Source: Ostrinia nubilalis
Taxonomy: Eukaryota; Arthropoda; Insecta; Lepidoptera; Crambidae
Reading direction: 5' to 3'
DNA: 64,000 bases
Assembly (NCBI RefSeq): GCF_963855985.1
Contig: NC_087117.1
Span: 3,731,001 to 3,795,000 of the forward strand
Numbering within the stretch: the first letter of the stretch is position 1; every line of letters starts with the position of its first letter. The translations under genes and the position numbers were made by a program. The notes under the pieces were generated by a model, which had not been told where the DNA came from, made no database searches, and worked only from the letters and a program-made list of their open reading frames with translations. This document shows, one piece after another, positions 34,656 through 45,348 of the stretch.

Positions 34656-34855
34656 AAGTATCATACAGTATGAAAAGGGACGCGCTCGGGGCAGGGCATC
34701 GACGAGATGGTCGGACGCGGTGAGGAAGACGGTGGGCGGGAGTTTGCATCGTGCGGTCCACACAGCTTATGACCGCAGTCTGTGGAGGAACACTATCTGT
34801 GGTCGCGATCCTCATCAGTGAGGGACCGAGGAAGAAGAAGAAGAAGTATCATACG
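34656..34855 (+). mobile_element. 5'-truncated LINE insertion with target-site duplication
   Basis: One frame reads ASTRWSDAVRKTVGGSLHRA then YDRSLWRNTI, a typical LINE ORF2 C-terminus. It ends in a (GAA)n-type tail and is flanked by AAGTATCATAC on both sides (34656 and 34846). Confidence 0.7.
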
Positions 34856-35159
34856 TGTCCATCGTATGGTACTTGGGTTATGCGAGGTAGGAAGGGTTTA
34901 CTGCTCCAGCATCCTTCCTTAACTCTATAATTATTGATGGGGATAGTTGTGAAATAAATATTTTTATTTAAAGAAGTACTACCCCCTTATTAATAAAAAG
35001 TTACACCTAGGAAGAACCTTGGATTAAAATGACATTTCCATACCAAATGACAATTTAAGCCAGAGTTCAACTAGGGTGTAACTTGTATATTAATAAAGGG
35101 GTTAAAGTTTTATTACTTCTTAAGGGTTTTATTATGGGTTGCTAAAGCGAATAAACCCA

Positions 35160-35325
35160 CAAGACCCAATAAGTCCATCCACAAGATGGACCGACGACCT
35201 CATAAAGGTAGCGGGAAGGCGCTGGATGCAGGCCGCCACCAACCGGCCATTGTGGAAATCATTGGGGGAGGCCTATGTTCAACTGGACGTCCTATGGCTA
35301 AAATGATCATGATGATGATGATGAA
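35160..35325 (+). mobile_element. RTE-like LINE 3' end
   Basis: STRWTDDLIKVAGRRWMQAA then WKSLGEAYVQLDVL is the same ORF2 C-terminus as at 17283, here in one orientation, ending in an (ATG)n tail (35305-35322). Confidence 0.75.
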
Positions 35326-35639
35326 AGCGAATAAAGGGCAAATAGCTTGGGTAGTTCATCGTAGGTATAATCCTTTCCTTTTCAATGCTTCTTTTAGTTA
35401 TATTAATAGATTGTAGTCATAATACATACTCGTATACATGGATGATTGTGTTATACTTTCATTATAATACTTAGTGGAATTACTGCTTTCAAAACGTGAA
35501 TTAGAACTGGCCCCATAGCAGACATTTTCCTACATCTAAAGGCCTTTTAAAATATATATTGGTTATGGCTATTGGAGCGGGTACCACTTTCCATACATTT
35601 GTGCCCATCATCCTTTAATTTTAAATAAGTATAAAAAAT

Positions 35640-36112
35640 TAAAACCCTAAAAGGTACCAAAATGTCGCTTTTTTGCCATTTTATGCGCCGGAGACGGCGA
35701 TTTTTGCGTTGATAATTTTAGGATTAAATTGTCTTAACTAGTCAGTTAAAAAACATCTATTTACTAACCTAGTAGGTACCTACAATTTTTTCTTCTGCAT
35801 ACATACATACTTAGTACAGTTTCTCTTACTGTGTTTTTTTTTGTAGTAGTTTACGAGGTTTTACTTTTGAGAGTTTTTCGTTTATTTTGATAAGCATTAG
35901 TTTTTAGAATAAGAAAACTTAATGTGAGCTTAAATATTGTATGTATACAACTGTCTGTCTACTTAGATAATATTTTTATAAGTGCAATTTAACATGGCAA
36001 AGCGAAATATTCGCCTGTTCCAAAAATTACCTCATTTTTACTGATTGTAATGTTATTAAAATAAAATAAAAATTTTCAAGATCAACGTTTTATCTAAATA
36101 ATGACTTATATA
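35640..36112. other. AT-rich interval, no gene recognised
   Basis: No coding or repeat partner seen. Confidence 0.4.
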
Positions 36113-38715
36113 TGTTACTGTAAAAGCTAGAATTGCAGTAAATCCTAAGATATTCCAGTAAAACCTAAGATCTACCAATTCCTAATGGTAAATGTCCCAA
36201 AATGTTTGCGATTCGAACTCTTACCACCATTTCGTTGGTAAATCTTAGGATTTACATTAATGGCACGGTAAATGTTGAAAAACAAAACATGTCATTACGT
36301 GCTCAGCGCATCGACTTGTGCATGTTGGTAGCTTGCCGCCCCCGCTACCCGCGCACCGTCTCCGCCGATCCGCTCGCCTCATTCGCTTGTTGGACACGTT
36401 TGAACTTGCACGATAATTTGATTTCTAATTGTATTTTTGGTGTTTAAAAGTTATTTGTGAGTAAAAATGAGTATGAAGCATAGATTTTATGAAATAATGG
36501 ACGAGCTTGTGGCAAACAAGAAAGATAATAACTTTTATCTCGATAAGGACAAATACGCTAAGTGTTTAGAGGAAGTAAAAACTGCAAAGAACATTAAAAA
36601 GAAGGAAGCTGTTCATTACAGGCGTATAAAACGCTATGATATTTTGACTATAGGCGGCGAAGAAAAGCTAATTGCCCCGATGAAGGAAGATAATGGAGAA
36701 ATCAAATATTATGTTTGTTACGACGATTTATTTAACATTCTCGAAGAAACGCATTTTGCTGTTGGACACGGTGGAAGAACAAGGATGCTCAAAGAATGTA
36801 ACCGCAAGTATAATAATATTACAGTTGAGGCTATCATGACATATTTGAAATTATGCCAACCTTGTCAAAAGAAACAGAAGACTTTGAAAAAGGGTATTGT
36901 CATTAAGCCTATACTTCATAGTGAAATGAACTCACGTTGTCAAGTAGATCTCATAGATCTACAAACTAATCCTGACGGAAATTATAAATTTATATTAGTT
37001 TATCAAGACCATCTCACTAAATTCGTGATCCTTCGTGCACTTCAAACTAAACGCGCAACTGAAGTCGCATATCATCTATTGGATATTTTTACCACTTTTG
37101 GAGCGCCCAACATCCTTCATTCCGATAATGGTCGGGAATTCAGTAATCAAATAATTGAAAATGTATGCTCTATGTGGCCAGATGTTAAAATCGTACACGG
37201 AAAGCCAAGGCATAGCCAGAGTCAAGGATCGGTAGAGCGTGCAAATCAAGACATAGAAAATATGCTCAGTACGTGGATGGAAACCAATCAGATTACAAAG
37301 TGGTCAGAAGGCTTGAAATTTATCCAGGCCATGAAAAATCGAGCATATCATGAGGGAATCAAATGCTCTCCTTACGAAGCAATGTTTGGTAGTCCAATGA
37401 AAATGGGCATTGCGACATCAGCTATTCCTAAAGATATGATTGGACTATTAAAATCGGAAGAAGATTTGGAAAATGTGTTGCGTTCCCGAAAAAATGATGA
37501 AAATGTGATAGAACAGGACAAGGAAAACATCATCGTTGGTAATGAGTCAGAAGGAATAAAAAAAGGAATGAGTAAAAATGTGAACACCAAAACACAAGAA
37601 AAAGAAATGATTGCACTGGAACAGACAACAGAGAAACAAATAACCGATGATACCAATCTAACTATTAAAATACAAACCGATTCAGAGTCAGAAAGCGCTA
37701 TTCAAGCTGAACAAGATCCAATAACAAAGAAGATAGAATCTATTCAAACAATAAGAACAAAAGCTAAATTTAATTTGGAAAACCAAGCTGAAAAAATGAA
37801 AACCATATCAGGTGATAAATATTCAAATGTGGAAGTGGGCCAAAATGTAAGACTGAAAGTACCTGATATTGACAGATCGAAAACTGACCCAAAAAGCATT
37901 ATTGCAGTTGTGATAGATGTAAAGGACAATGAGTTTTACCAACTAGGTACCAAAATGGGAATACTAAAACAGCTTTACATCAAGAATCAGTTCGCCGCAT
38001 GCTCTGAAGATTTTATAAAGATAGAAGAAGTTGTTACGGATAAAGAAGTGAGTCTCCGAGAAGTTGTCGGAAAATTGTCGTTAAGTGGAGGACAAGGATT
38101 CAAAAAATGTAATTGTCAAAAAAAATGCTCGACAAAAAAATGCACTTGCAGATCATCAGGATTACTTTGTAATTCTAAATGCCACAATAGCAATCCGTGT
38201 TGTAACAAGTGAAATGTTATTTTTAGGTACCTACCTTACTTATTAATCAGTTACATTTGATTGTCTTCTTTTTACTTGTAAACCAAATAATAAGAAAAAT
38301 AATTATTAAGTTAGACTAGCATAAGTAAGCATTATGTTTGTATTTCTTTGTTAAATTCCAAATAGAGAACTACTGATTCAGTTAGATAGATATGATAGAG
38401 ATTGAGATATTCAGAGATATACGTTGTGTTTTTTCAAAATAATTTAAATAAGTTGGTATTAGTTTGTACTTGTGTACCTGTTTTGTAATAGTTGATTAAA
38501 GTAAGTAATTAAGAATTACTCATTGTTTTATTCCTAAAACCAACATCTACCAGCTGACAGAGGTAAAACCTAGCATATACTGAATTCGTATGGTAAAAGC
38601 TCGAAAAAATCGTCGTATTTTCAGAAATACTTACATTTACCAACTCATGTCGGTAAATCCTAAGACTTACACTTAAATCTTAAGATTAACCGTAGTTCGA
38701 GCTTTTACAGTAACA
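36113..38715 (+). mobile_element. Ginger-type DNA transposon, apparently complete (2603 bp)
   Basis: Left TGTTACTGTAAAAGCT and inverted right TGTTACTGTAAAAGCT are identical over 16 bp, with further imperfect pairing inward. The four-base target TATA is present on both sides (36109-36112, 38716-38719). The TGT start and 4-bp target fit Ginger elements, DNA transposons related to gypsy-type integrases. Subterminal GGTAAATCTTAGGATTTAC-like short repeats occur at both ends. It sits inside the 33080-39025 element. Confidence 0.85.
36467..38212 (+). CDS. Ginger-type transposase (DDE integrase core), 581 aa, intact
   Basis: Cuts and joins the Ginger element ends. The frame is uninterrupted. Domains: N-terminal 80 residues; HHCC zinc-binding domain (H96, H101, C130, C133); integrase catalytic core with D161 (CQVDLIDLQ), D220 (HSDNGREF) and E257 (SQGSVERAN), the last two 36 residues apart as in retroviral-type integrases. 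A Lys/Glu-rich linker (about 345-450) and a GPY-like region follow. The C-terminal cysteine-rich module (549-579: CNCQKKCSTKKCTCRSSG...CNSKCH) resembles CXC/tesmin-like repeats and may bind DNA. The start is the first ATG after the leader, 354 bp from the TIR. The gene lies centrally between perfect TIRs. Related host-domesticated proteins (KRBA2-like) exist, but the context here is a transposon. Confidence 0.85.
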   Translation: MSMKHRFYEIMDELVANKKDNNFYLDKDKYAKCLEEVKTAKNIKKKEAVHYRRIKRYDILTIGGEEKLIAPMKEDNGEIKYYVCYDDLFNILEETHFAVGHGGRTRMLKECNRKYNNITVEAIMTYLKLCQPCQKKQKTLKKGIVIKPILHSEMNSRCQVDLIDLQTNPDGNYKFILVYQDHLTKFVILRALQTKRATEVAYHLLDIFTTFGAPNILHSDNGREFSNQIIENVCSMWPDVKIVHGKPRHSQSQGSVERANQDIENMLSTWMETNQITKWSEGLKFIQAMKNRAYHEGIKCSPYEAMFGSPMKMGIATSAIPKDMIGLLKSEEDLENVLRSRKNDENVIEQDKENIIVGNESEGIKKGMSKNVNTKTQEKEMIALEQTTEKQITDDTNLTIKIQTDSESESAIQAEQDPITKKIESIQTIRTKAKFNLENQAEKMKTISGDKYSNVEVGQNVRLKVPDIDRSKTDPKSIIAVVIDVKDNEFYQLGTKMGILKQLYIKNQFAACSEDFIKIEEVVTDKEVSLREVVGKLSLSGGQGFKKCNCQKKCSTKKCTCRSSGLLCNSKCHNSNPCCNK

Positions 38716-39029
38716 TATAAATATTTTTTTTTACATCATCTTCAACGTGACAACTGAACTTACCATCTTCAAAATATTATTTTTTACTAGAACAACGTGA
38801 TAAGTTGTCTCTTTTTTTTTCAATCGCTATGATTTCATCAATTTAGACGCAAAGTTATATCTTACTATAAATATTTAAATTCATTAATAGTTAATCTTTA
38901 AACGTTTCATACACAATTAGGTAATCCTAACCTTCTTTTAAGAGTTATGGTCATTCAAAAGTTAAAAAGTCGATTTCTGTAAAACCACTATTTTTGATAT
39001 ATCACAGTGTCGTCGCAAATGGACGATAT

Positions 39030-39371
39030 TATTATATGGTATCGGTTACGAGTGAGCAATTCATCCCAGTCGGCAAGACCGGCAAGCGAGCCCGCAAATC
39101 TAAGCCCAAGGCGACCAGTTCGCCCAAGGCCAAACGGCCGGCCAACACCCAGGCCGAATCCGCCAGCCCGCTCCGGGCATCCGCGGCGGTCGAGGTTAAC
39201 ACCGCGGCAATGCTACAGGTCGCCTACTCTTCCCGCACTTGGTGCAGAGCGCTAAAGGAATAAACCCATAATGGATTTACAAACCAAGAGCAGAGTCAAA
39301 CCAAAATCCTTGAAAATTGGCTATTTTAACGCTAATGGGTACAAATCCTAGAGAATGGAACAAAATCAGAG
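39030..39371 (+). mobile_element. Jockey module, unit 5
   Basis: Resumes at ATTATTATATGGTATCGG right after the TIR element; same frames as in units 2-4. Confidence 0.65.
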
Positions 39372-39800
39372 AGAACCTTTTCAAGACCTATTACAGCACA
39401 CTTTTGCCAGAATATTACCAATCAGCCATAAAGGTACAATATTGTACCCAATTTTTTTTTAAAGAATTGCAATGTGCTCTGGAAGGAAAACTGGGGCTTT
39501 GACGGAAGTATGGGACACTCATTATACAAACATGCCTTTTCCGATGCTGAAGAAAATAGTCTCGTAGCCACCACATGTGACTATCACCACTGTCAGGCGA
39601 CCTAAGAGGGCCCGCAAATTCGCGGCCTTTCCCTCTCCTTCCCGATTCGCAGTCAAACACCGGGCGGACTGTCAGTTTCACCCCTAGTCTTTGTTTAAGA
39701 CAAGACGTCCTGGAACAAATGGCCGAATTGGATATTGGACCGAGAGTAGAGATTATTAAGAAACGACATTTAATTTCACGGAAAAAATGTGGATCCTACT
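39372..39800 (+). pseudogene. Endogenous PB1-like gene, array copy 5, truncated
   Basis: Follows units 3 and 4 (with the GGTACAATATTGTACC palindrome at about 39434) to AATGTGGATCCTAC, then departs to unrelated DNA. Only the poorly recognisable 5' part is retained; the palm motifs are missing. Confidence 0.7.
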
Positions 39801-39850
39801 TTACATAGGCATCGGCCTTTTAACCATGACAATACCTACTTAACTAATAA

Positions 39851-40066
39851 ATGTTTTTGCGAAACCAGCTAAAAATCCGTAAGACTAATTGTTTTGTCTA
39901 TCAACTACCGGATGAAGTAGTAAACCAAATCCGTAAAGATGGGAAATATTCATTCAGAGGCCAAACAAACACGGAATTGCAACAGCCGTCTACGTCGCAA
40001 ACCATCCGAACTGATGAAGATAGTGAAGATGAAGAGTTTCCTACATTATTTTTGATGTTGAGTTAG
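39851..40066 (+). CDS. C-terminal-like 71-aa ORF with polyadenylation signal, unrecognised
   Basis: The frame ends in an acidic stretch DEDSEDEEFPTLF and is followed by AATAAATAAA (40100-40110). It resembles the tail of a longer, truncated TE protein. I do not recognise the family. Confidence 0.35.
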   Translation: MFLRNQLKIRKTNCFVYQLPDEVVNQIRKDGKYSFRGQTNTELQQPSTSQTIRTDEDSEDEEFPTLFLMLS

Positions 40067-40229
40067 ACTTTTAAGTTTGGTTTTTAATATTTTTACTCAA
40101 TAAATAAATTTGATTCTTCGTTTTACTGTTTCTTTATTAAAAAAATATTTAGCGTCATCTGGAGACTTTTTATGTTACTAAATTTACCTATATCTAGGGA
40201 CTTTCGAATGGCAGTCTAGCTAGGGACAT

Positions 40230-40385
40230 CCACCAATACACTTACCAAGGTAACCTACTCAGCAATGATAGATAAATTGAACAGCCTATAGCCCTCCAGT
40301 ATCCACCTTGGCAACGCCCGGAAAGATGTCCAAAAATGGCCTAACCTAACTACGCAGCCAGTAGCATCGACGATGCAGAAGTCAT
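40230..40385 (+). repeat. LTR-flank repeat, copy without the LTR-like insert
   Basis: Joins the two flanks seen at 19110-19227 and 20291-20320, thus acting as an empty-site reference. Confidence 0.6.
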
Positions 40386-40600
40386 TAAAATTTCTTTAGA
40401 CTACTTAAAAATCATGAACGATTCTGCTCTTATGGAGCCTTTACAATTCTACATGTCTCATAATCTTTTTATCAAATTTAGAAAGAAAGAAAGCATCCAT
40501 GGCCCAGATCTTCTCGTTGCTAGTTTTAGTAAGTGAACTCGTGAACTTTGAAGTCTCTCTTGATATTCTTCAAGATCTTTGTAGGTCGCAAAGCAACTTT

Positions 40601-40706
40601 TCAATGAGGGCTATCGTTTTTATACACTTGGCACCCCTGGCGATTGACATGACCTTACTCTACAGTGGCGCTAACTGGTGAGCGCTAAAACGATAGCCCT
40701 CATTGT
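40601..40706. mobile_element. Short MITE, about 105 bp
   Basis: CAATGAGGGCTATCGTTTT and its inverted copy AAAACGATAGCCCTCATTG flank about 65 bp that include CAGTGGCGCTAACTGGTGAGCG. Related scraps occur at 42600-42810 and 43246-43300. Confidence 0.8.
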
Positions 40707-40719
40707 GTTCAAGTCGTCA

Positions 40720-41590
40720 TGTTAATATCCTGATTAACAATAATCTATTGTTCCAGGAGGCAGATGTGAGAGGCAAGCAACTATCAGCAGATAAATCACG
40801 AAGAAAATGATTAAGATATTACCATTACGCGCTCCATCTTACATTAGATTACATTTAATCTGAAGGGCGCCAAGATCAAAGACGGAAACCGTGATCAGCA
40901 GTTCCCGAACTGACAGCAGATGAAATCGGAATATATTAACAGATTAGATTGGTTTGCAAAAAAAAATTCATATAAACTCTGTGCATCGAAAAATGGACTG
41001 CTTTGTATTCAGAATTAGATGGTAGAAAGGGAGAAATTTTAAAGCGTTATATGCCGAATCAAGTAATCAACTATCTTAGATCCGCGATGTAAGAAATTCG
41101 AGTTTCGGGACGCGAAAATAAGTATAAAATTGATATGACAACCTTGAGAAAACTATGTAGTTAAAGGGCACTGTTTCTCATCAGCTAAGCCCATGTCATC
41201 ATGCCTATATAGGCTCACATGAGCAGCGAGTATGGACGTACTAACTTTCCCACGATTTCAACTTTTTATTCCCTGGGATCAATGATCTTTAATCATTACA
41301 AATGAGAAACCTCAGATCGGTACGTTACCTCTCTGAAATTACTACCTCGTTTCGCCATGTTTAACTTCCAATTATTGTGCACGACGGACAGCTGCCGATA
41401 AAAATAGTATCGAGGATTTGCAATTTGGACATAACCACCACCTCGACACACGAGTGCACAGTCGACAACTGTACGTAAAAAGAGTTTATTCAGTTATTTT
41501 CAGATTCCAAAAGGAATGTAGAACTCTAGGCTACGCTCGTTCGTTGGCACCGTTAGGTTTTCCGAGCGAGGCCGCGACAAGCTACTTATA
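40720..41590. other. Decayed sequence without recognisable gene
   Basis: Weak coding look around 40980-41090 (KWTALYSELDGRKGEILKRY in broken frames). TGTGCACGACGGACAG at 41380 matches the start of the LTR-like tract at 19230. Nothing else is supported. Confidence 0.35.
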
Positions 41591-41594
41591 ATCA

Positions 41595-41800
41595 AAGAGC
41601 TCTATCAATAACGACTGATGTTTGAATTGGTCAATTTTAGATTTTGATATTTTGAGCACATTTTGCTGATTAGACAATGCGCCCAACCGAAATTAAAGAC
41701 TGATATTTGAATTGGTCAATTTGGGATTTGGACATTTTGAGCCCACAGAGGACATTTTGTGAATTGGACATAATGCGCCCAACTGAAGCTAGGAATCCTG
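41595..41800. repeat. Imperfect tandem duplication
   Basis: ACTGATNTTTGAATTGGTCAATTT..ATTTTGATATTTTGAGC / ...GACATTTTGAGC and AATGCGCCCAAC recur at 41609-41690 and 41699-41790. Confidence 0.7.
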
Positions 41801-41879
41801 TGGCCCGCCTGCAAAGTTGTTGGCCCAATGTAACAACATGTACTAGGAACATAAAAACAAAGGAAAGAAAATAAACCGC

Positions 41880-42590
41880 AATTAAAAAAGTCTAACTAAA
41901 TTCGAACGATTAAATTCTAGAAGAATCCTCGAAAATGTTGACGACATGCCAGCAGAACAATTTGTTGAAAAATCTTCAGACGAGACTAAGCCACTTTTTG
42001 GGCACTGCTTGGATTTAGCGGAGACTGGACTTTCGAGGGTCTTGACAAGTTGCCGTTGGATATAAAGGCAAATACTACTAAATAATCTGATAATGCATGG
42101 TCTTTGACCTTAAGCCTGTTCCAGTTGTTTTATCTTTTTATTCATGGACTTTGAATATTCGAGCTTGGTTCAATATGCCATTGGCTGCAATTTTAAAATC
42201 GAATCGAGAAATCAATTGAAATCGTCGATCTTCCCATTTGGTTTGCGGTTGAATTTTGACTGGACCCACTGACGGCAATACCAAACAATACTGTCAAACC
42301 CGAAAATTGGAAATTGAGAAGTGGATCTTATCTAGTTGAAGGACTAATTAAGCCCTCGGGATTATTGTGACGCCGACAACATCGGGTCAATTCGGGTCTC
42401 TTTGGAAAGACAACGAACAACGGGGTAGGTTCAACCGACGAGTTCTTTTATTTCAACAATATAAAACCTAAGACATGGTACAGAAGCTCAACGATTTGGT
42501 TTTTTATCGAAAATATTCCTTTATCAACAACAGGTAACGCCATCTAGTTATTTGTAGGAAAAGGCAACCGACTTAGTAATAAACAAATCC
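41880..42590. other. No gene recognised
   Basis: Only short frames; no repeat partner in the window. Confidence 0.4.
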
Positions 42591-42599
42591 GCCAGGTGG

Positions 42600-42830
42600 C
42601 GGGCCATTACCTATAGTATTTGCCCTCACCAGTTGGCGCTACTGTAGGTAGAGCGAGGTTCTGTCACTCGCCAATGGCTAAGACAGTGAGCGCTTTGGTA
42701 GGACAATCGCATTTGTTTGCACTCACCACATTGCGCCACCGCGGCACCGTGGAGTAAGGTACTCGTCAGTAGTGCCAACTGTTAAGTATAAAAACGATAG
42801 CGCTGCCCCCCTAGACAAAACGCACTTTTT
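42600..42830. mobile_element. MITE-like remnants related to 40601-40706
   Basis: CTCACCAGTTGGCGCTACTGTAG and TAAAAACGATAGCGCTGCC resemble inner and terminal parts of the short MITE. Confidence 0.5.
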
Positions 42831-43245
42831 GATCGAATCGAAAATCGAATCCGTCAAAACTCCATACAAAAAAAGGGCTTTTCGACCACTTTTCGACTGG
42901 TTTGCGATTATAATTTGCACTTTGTCTAGACCCAGTTTTTCTTAATTTCAGCTGTAAGGCTACGTTCAGATGAGCGCTCAACGTGCGTATCTAACTATTA
43001 TGTAGAAACGCGCGTTGTCATGTGTACTACGAGACTAAAATACAAATGATTACTGTTTAAAACTTCCAAACTATAATTACGGAAAGCAACCTTCAAATTC
43101 ACCTTTTGAAAGGATCTACGAATCGATTTCGAGGAGTAAGACTTTCTCATCATTTATTCACACTAGTGCTGTTCGAAATTATTGTTCTTATGAAAATAAT
43201 TATGTCTATTACTTATGTAAATCTTTTTACCATATTTTAAATTAC

Positions 43246-43305
43246 CAGTTGGCGCCACTGTCTTCGCCACTAGTCAACACTAAAACGTTAGCCTCCATTC
43301 CGTAC
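43246..43305. mobile_element. MITE end related to 40601-40706
   Basis: ACCAGTTGGCGCCACTG...ACTAAAACGTTAGCCTCCATT parallels the right half of that MITE. Confidence 0.5.
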
Positions 43306-43309
43306 TTTG

Positions 43310-44190
43310 ACACAATATGGACAGAAAGAAAAGAAATGCAGCCTAAGGTACAAACAACCTGCACCCTGAACAATATTCAAAAATCCTAAAAAAATGATAT
43401 CATTGTACAATATTTTTCATAATAGACAAAACTTTATTTTTAAATAACCCATTCAAGAAGTTAAAGATTATTTCATTATTAAGATGTTTGATTAAAAGCG
43501 GAAGAAAAAATTGCAATATTTCGAGACAAAACTTGACTCATAACGAAAGAATGGAATTATTCCAAAATATCTCAGATATTCAATTAGGAGCTACACGATC
43601 ATTAAGATATTCTAAGAAAATCGAAGATGCGACTAAACCAATACAAAAACAATTTTCGCTGACAACATAAATCAAGTAAGTATTTATTTTATTTTCATTA
43701 TTTTCTTTTCGGGAGTTTCACTTCATGGCGAAGTGTAAAATATTAACGAATAAAGATTGCATTTAAGCAAATAAAAGTGAATAAAATTTTTAATATTTCT
43801 TCATCACAATCATTGGATTCCATTCGAAAATCTAATTTTTTTTCAACAAACAGGACAACAGCATAAAAATCAACACAGCCAAGACAAAAATTAAGACCTC
43901 GTGACAGGTATATGAACAATAAGACCATCCTACTACAACACCATTTGAAAATAAATTTTCAATTTTTTTCTTCTTTTAGTTTTGACCAGAGTGCAAAAGA
44001 AAAAAAAAAGACTTCAACCAACACTTCCTGAACTAAACAAGAGTACCGTACCAACATAATCATTTAGAAATTTCAAACCATAGATGAAGAACTCTATTTG
44101 AAATATTTGAATTCGATTTTTAAAATTTTGAAAAGTATTCAAATGTAATTTGGTGTACAAACATTCAAATCAATCCGTTTATTTGGCTGA
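43310..44190. other. AT-rich interval, no gene recognised
   Basis: The short frame 43488-43670 has no recognisable features. Confidence 0.4.
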
Positions 44191-44306
44191 TGCCCGTTTT
44201 CACCAACAATCCCTAATTTTTAAGTAACCCCTATTAAAACAAAATTCCTGTTATTTGTTACCATGGGGGTCACTTGAAAATTAGGGATCGATGGTGAAAA
44301 CGGGCA
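44191..44306. mobile_element. MITE, 116 bp
   Basis: TGCCCGTTTTCACCA and inverted TGGTGAAAACGGGCA form perfect ends, with inner CCCTAATTTTTAAGT/ACTTGAAAATTAGGG pairing. TGA is present on both sides (possible 3-bp duplication). Confidence 0.8.
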
Positions 44307-44449
44307 TGACACTAACCAAATTTAAAAGTTGCTTTCCGTACACAAATTTTGTTAGTTATTCGTACCTGATTTTAACACTTCTGAAGTTTATTAAATTGAA
44401 GAAACTATCGTGAAGAACTAAAAAACGTTATTATTTTGAAGTTTAATTG

Positions 44450-44739
44450 AATGGATATTATTTTACATTTATTTCTTCTTAATATTTTTATCTATTAAAA
44501 TGATTTTTAAAACAAACTAGAATATTAAGAATAAGAATAAGAAATTTATTCATAATGTTCATTACATGTCAAATTTTCAATATATTAGATAAAGGTGAAT
44601 GGATATTATTTTACATTTATTTCTTCTTAATATTTTTATCTATTAAAATGATTTTTAAAACAAACTAGAATATTAAGAATAAGAAATTTATTCATAATGT
44701 TCATTACATGTCAAATTTTCAATATATTAGATAAAGGTA
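44450..44739. repeat. Tandem duplication of about 145 bp
   Basis: GAATGGATATTATTTTACAT...ATTAGATAAAGGT occurs twice back to back (44450-44597, 44598-44738); copy 2 lacks one AATAAG repeat. Confidence 0.9.
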
Positions 44740-44751
44740 TGCAGCAATTTG

Positions 44752-45141
44752 CGTTTCAGCTCGGAATGACAACTTCTCAAAATGACAACCTGGGCGCAAA
44801 ATGTCCACTTCTCGAAATGACAACTTCGTAAAATGTCAACTTCGCTAAAAGACAACTTCTCATAATGTCTATTTCTCACAATGACAAAATTCGCATTTGG
44901 TCTACTTCGCATAATGTCAACTACTTGTTGATATTTTATTTTCATTATTTCTAGAGTTCTAGTTCTTCTAGAGTTGTCATTATGTGAAGTTGCCCAAATG
45001 CGAATTTGTCATTGTGAGAAATAGACATTATGAGAAGTTGTCTTTTAGCGAAGTTGACATTTTAAGAAGTTGTCATTTCGAGAAGTGGACATTTTGCGCC
45101 CCGGTTGCCATTTTGAGAAGTTGTCATTCCGAGCTGAAACG
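44752..45141. mobile_element. Palindromic foldback-type element, copy 1 (390 bp)
   Basis: CGTTTCAGCTCGGAATGAC at the left is mirrored by GTCATTCCGAGCTGAAACG at the right. Each arm consists of a degenerate run of about 15-bp AATGACAACTTCTCA-like motifs. The ends resemble those of the 997-bp foldback at 53872. No coding capacity. Confidence 0.85.
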
Positions 45142-45348
45142 AAAAGAAAAAATAAAGTCATTTCCGTGTGCAACCGCCGCTGCCTCCGTTTGCGCTGGTC
45201 CACGCAGCCCGCCGCCGCCGCTACGAGCGGCCAGCCGAGGAGAATCTCGCCGATAGATAGGTATGTCCCGGGATACCGCGGGGAAAACACCCTGCGGACC
45301 CCTACCGCATCCCCGGTCAGGTCCGCCTCAGCGCCCACATCACCATCC
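45142..45348 (+). pseudogene. Jockey ORF1 N-terminal fragment between palindromic elements
   Basis: AAAATAAAGTCATTTCCGT then GAGAATCTCGCCGATAGATAG and PGYRGENTLRTPTASP in frame, matching the ORF1 at 1936-3593 around 2230-2340. Confidence 0.7.

Larger units (their letters stand above)
34378..35622. mobile_element. Candidate nested TIR element with internal duplication
   Basis: TAAAGGACAATGGGC...GGTACCCGGCTCCAATAG (from 34378) is matched inverted by CTATTGGAGCGGGTACC...GCCCATCATCCTTTA (35572-35617). A block of about 123 bp containing GGTACCCGGCTCCAATAG and CCACCAGCCTCAGATCTGGTTG is repeated at 34400 and 34523. No transposase seen. Target duplication not established. Confidence 0.5.
33080..39025. 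mobile_element. TIR DNA transposon of unassigned family, 5.9 kb with nested insertions
   Basis: The left end CGCCCATTTGCGACGACAC and the inverted right end CGTCCATTTGCGACGACAC continue CTGTGA and form a TIR of about 24 bp with one mismatch. The target ATAT is duplicated (33076-33079 and 39026-39029). Units 2-4 give the undisturbed target GAACATATTATTATATGG, so the insertion boundaries are certain. Without the nested Ginger and smaller elements, about 2 kb remains. Short frames at 33087-33308 and 33305-33583 and possible splice sites (AAAGGTAAGT at 33375) could be remnants of its own gene; no family recognised. Confidence 0.8.

Noticed and set aside
33080..39025. A polydnavirus or Polinton/Maverick insertion around the integrase ORF
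   Set aside because: No polymerase B, capsid or ATPase genes; the integrase lies in its own 2.6-kb TIR unit with 4-bp target, as in Ginger.
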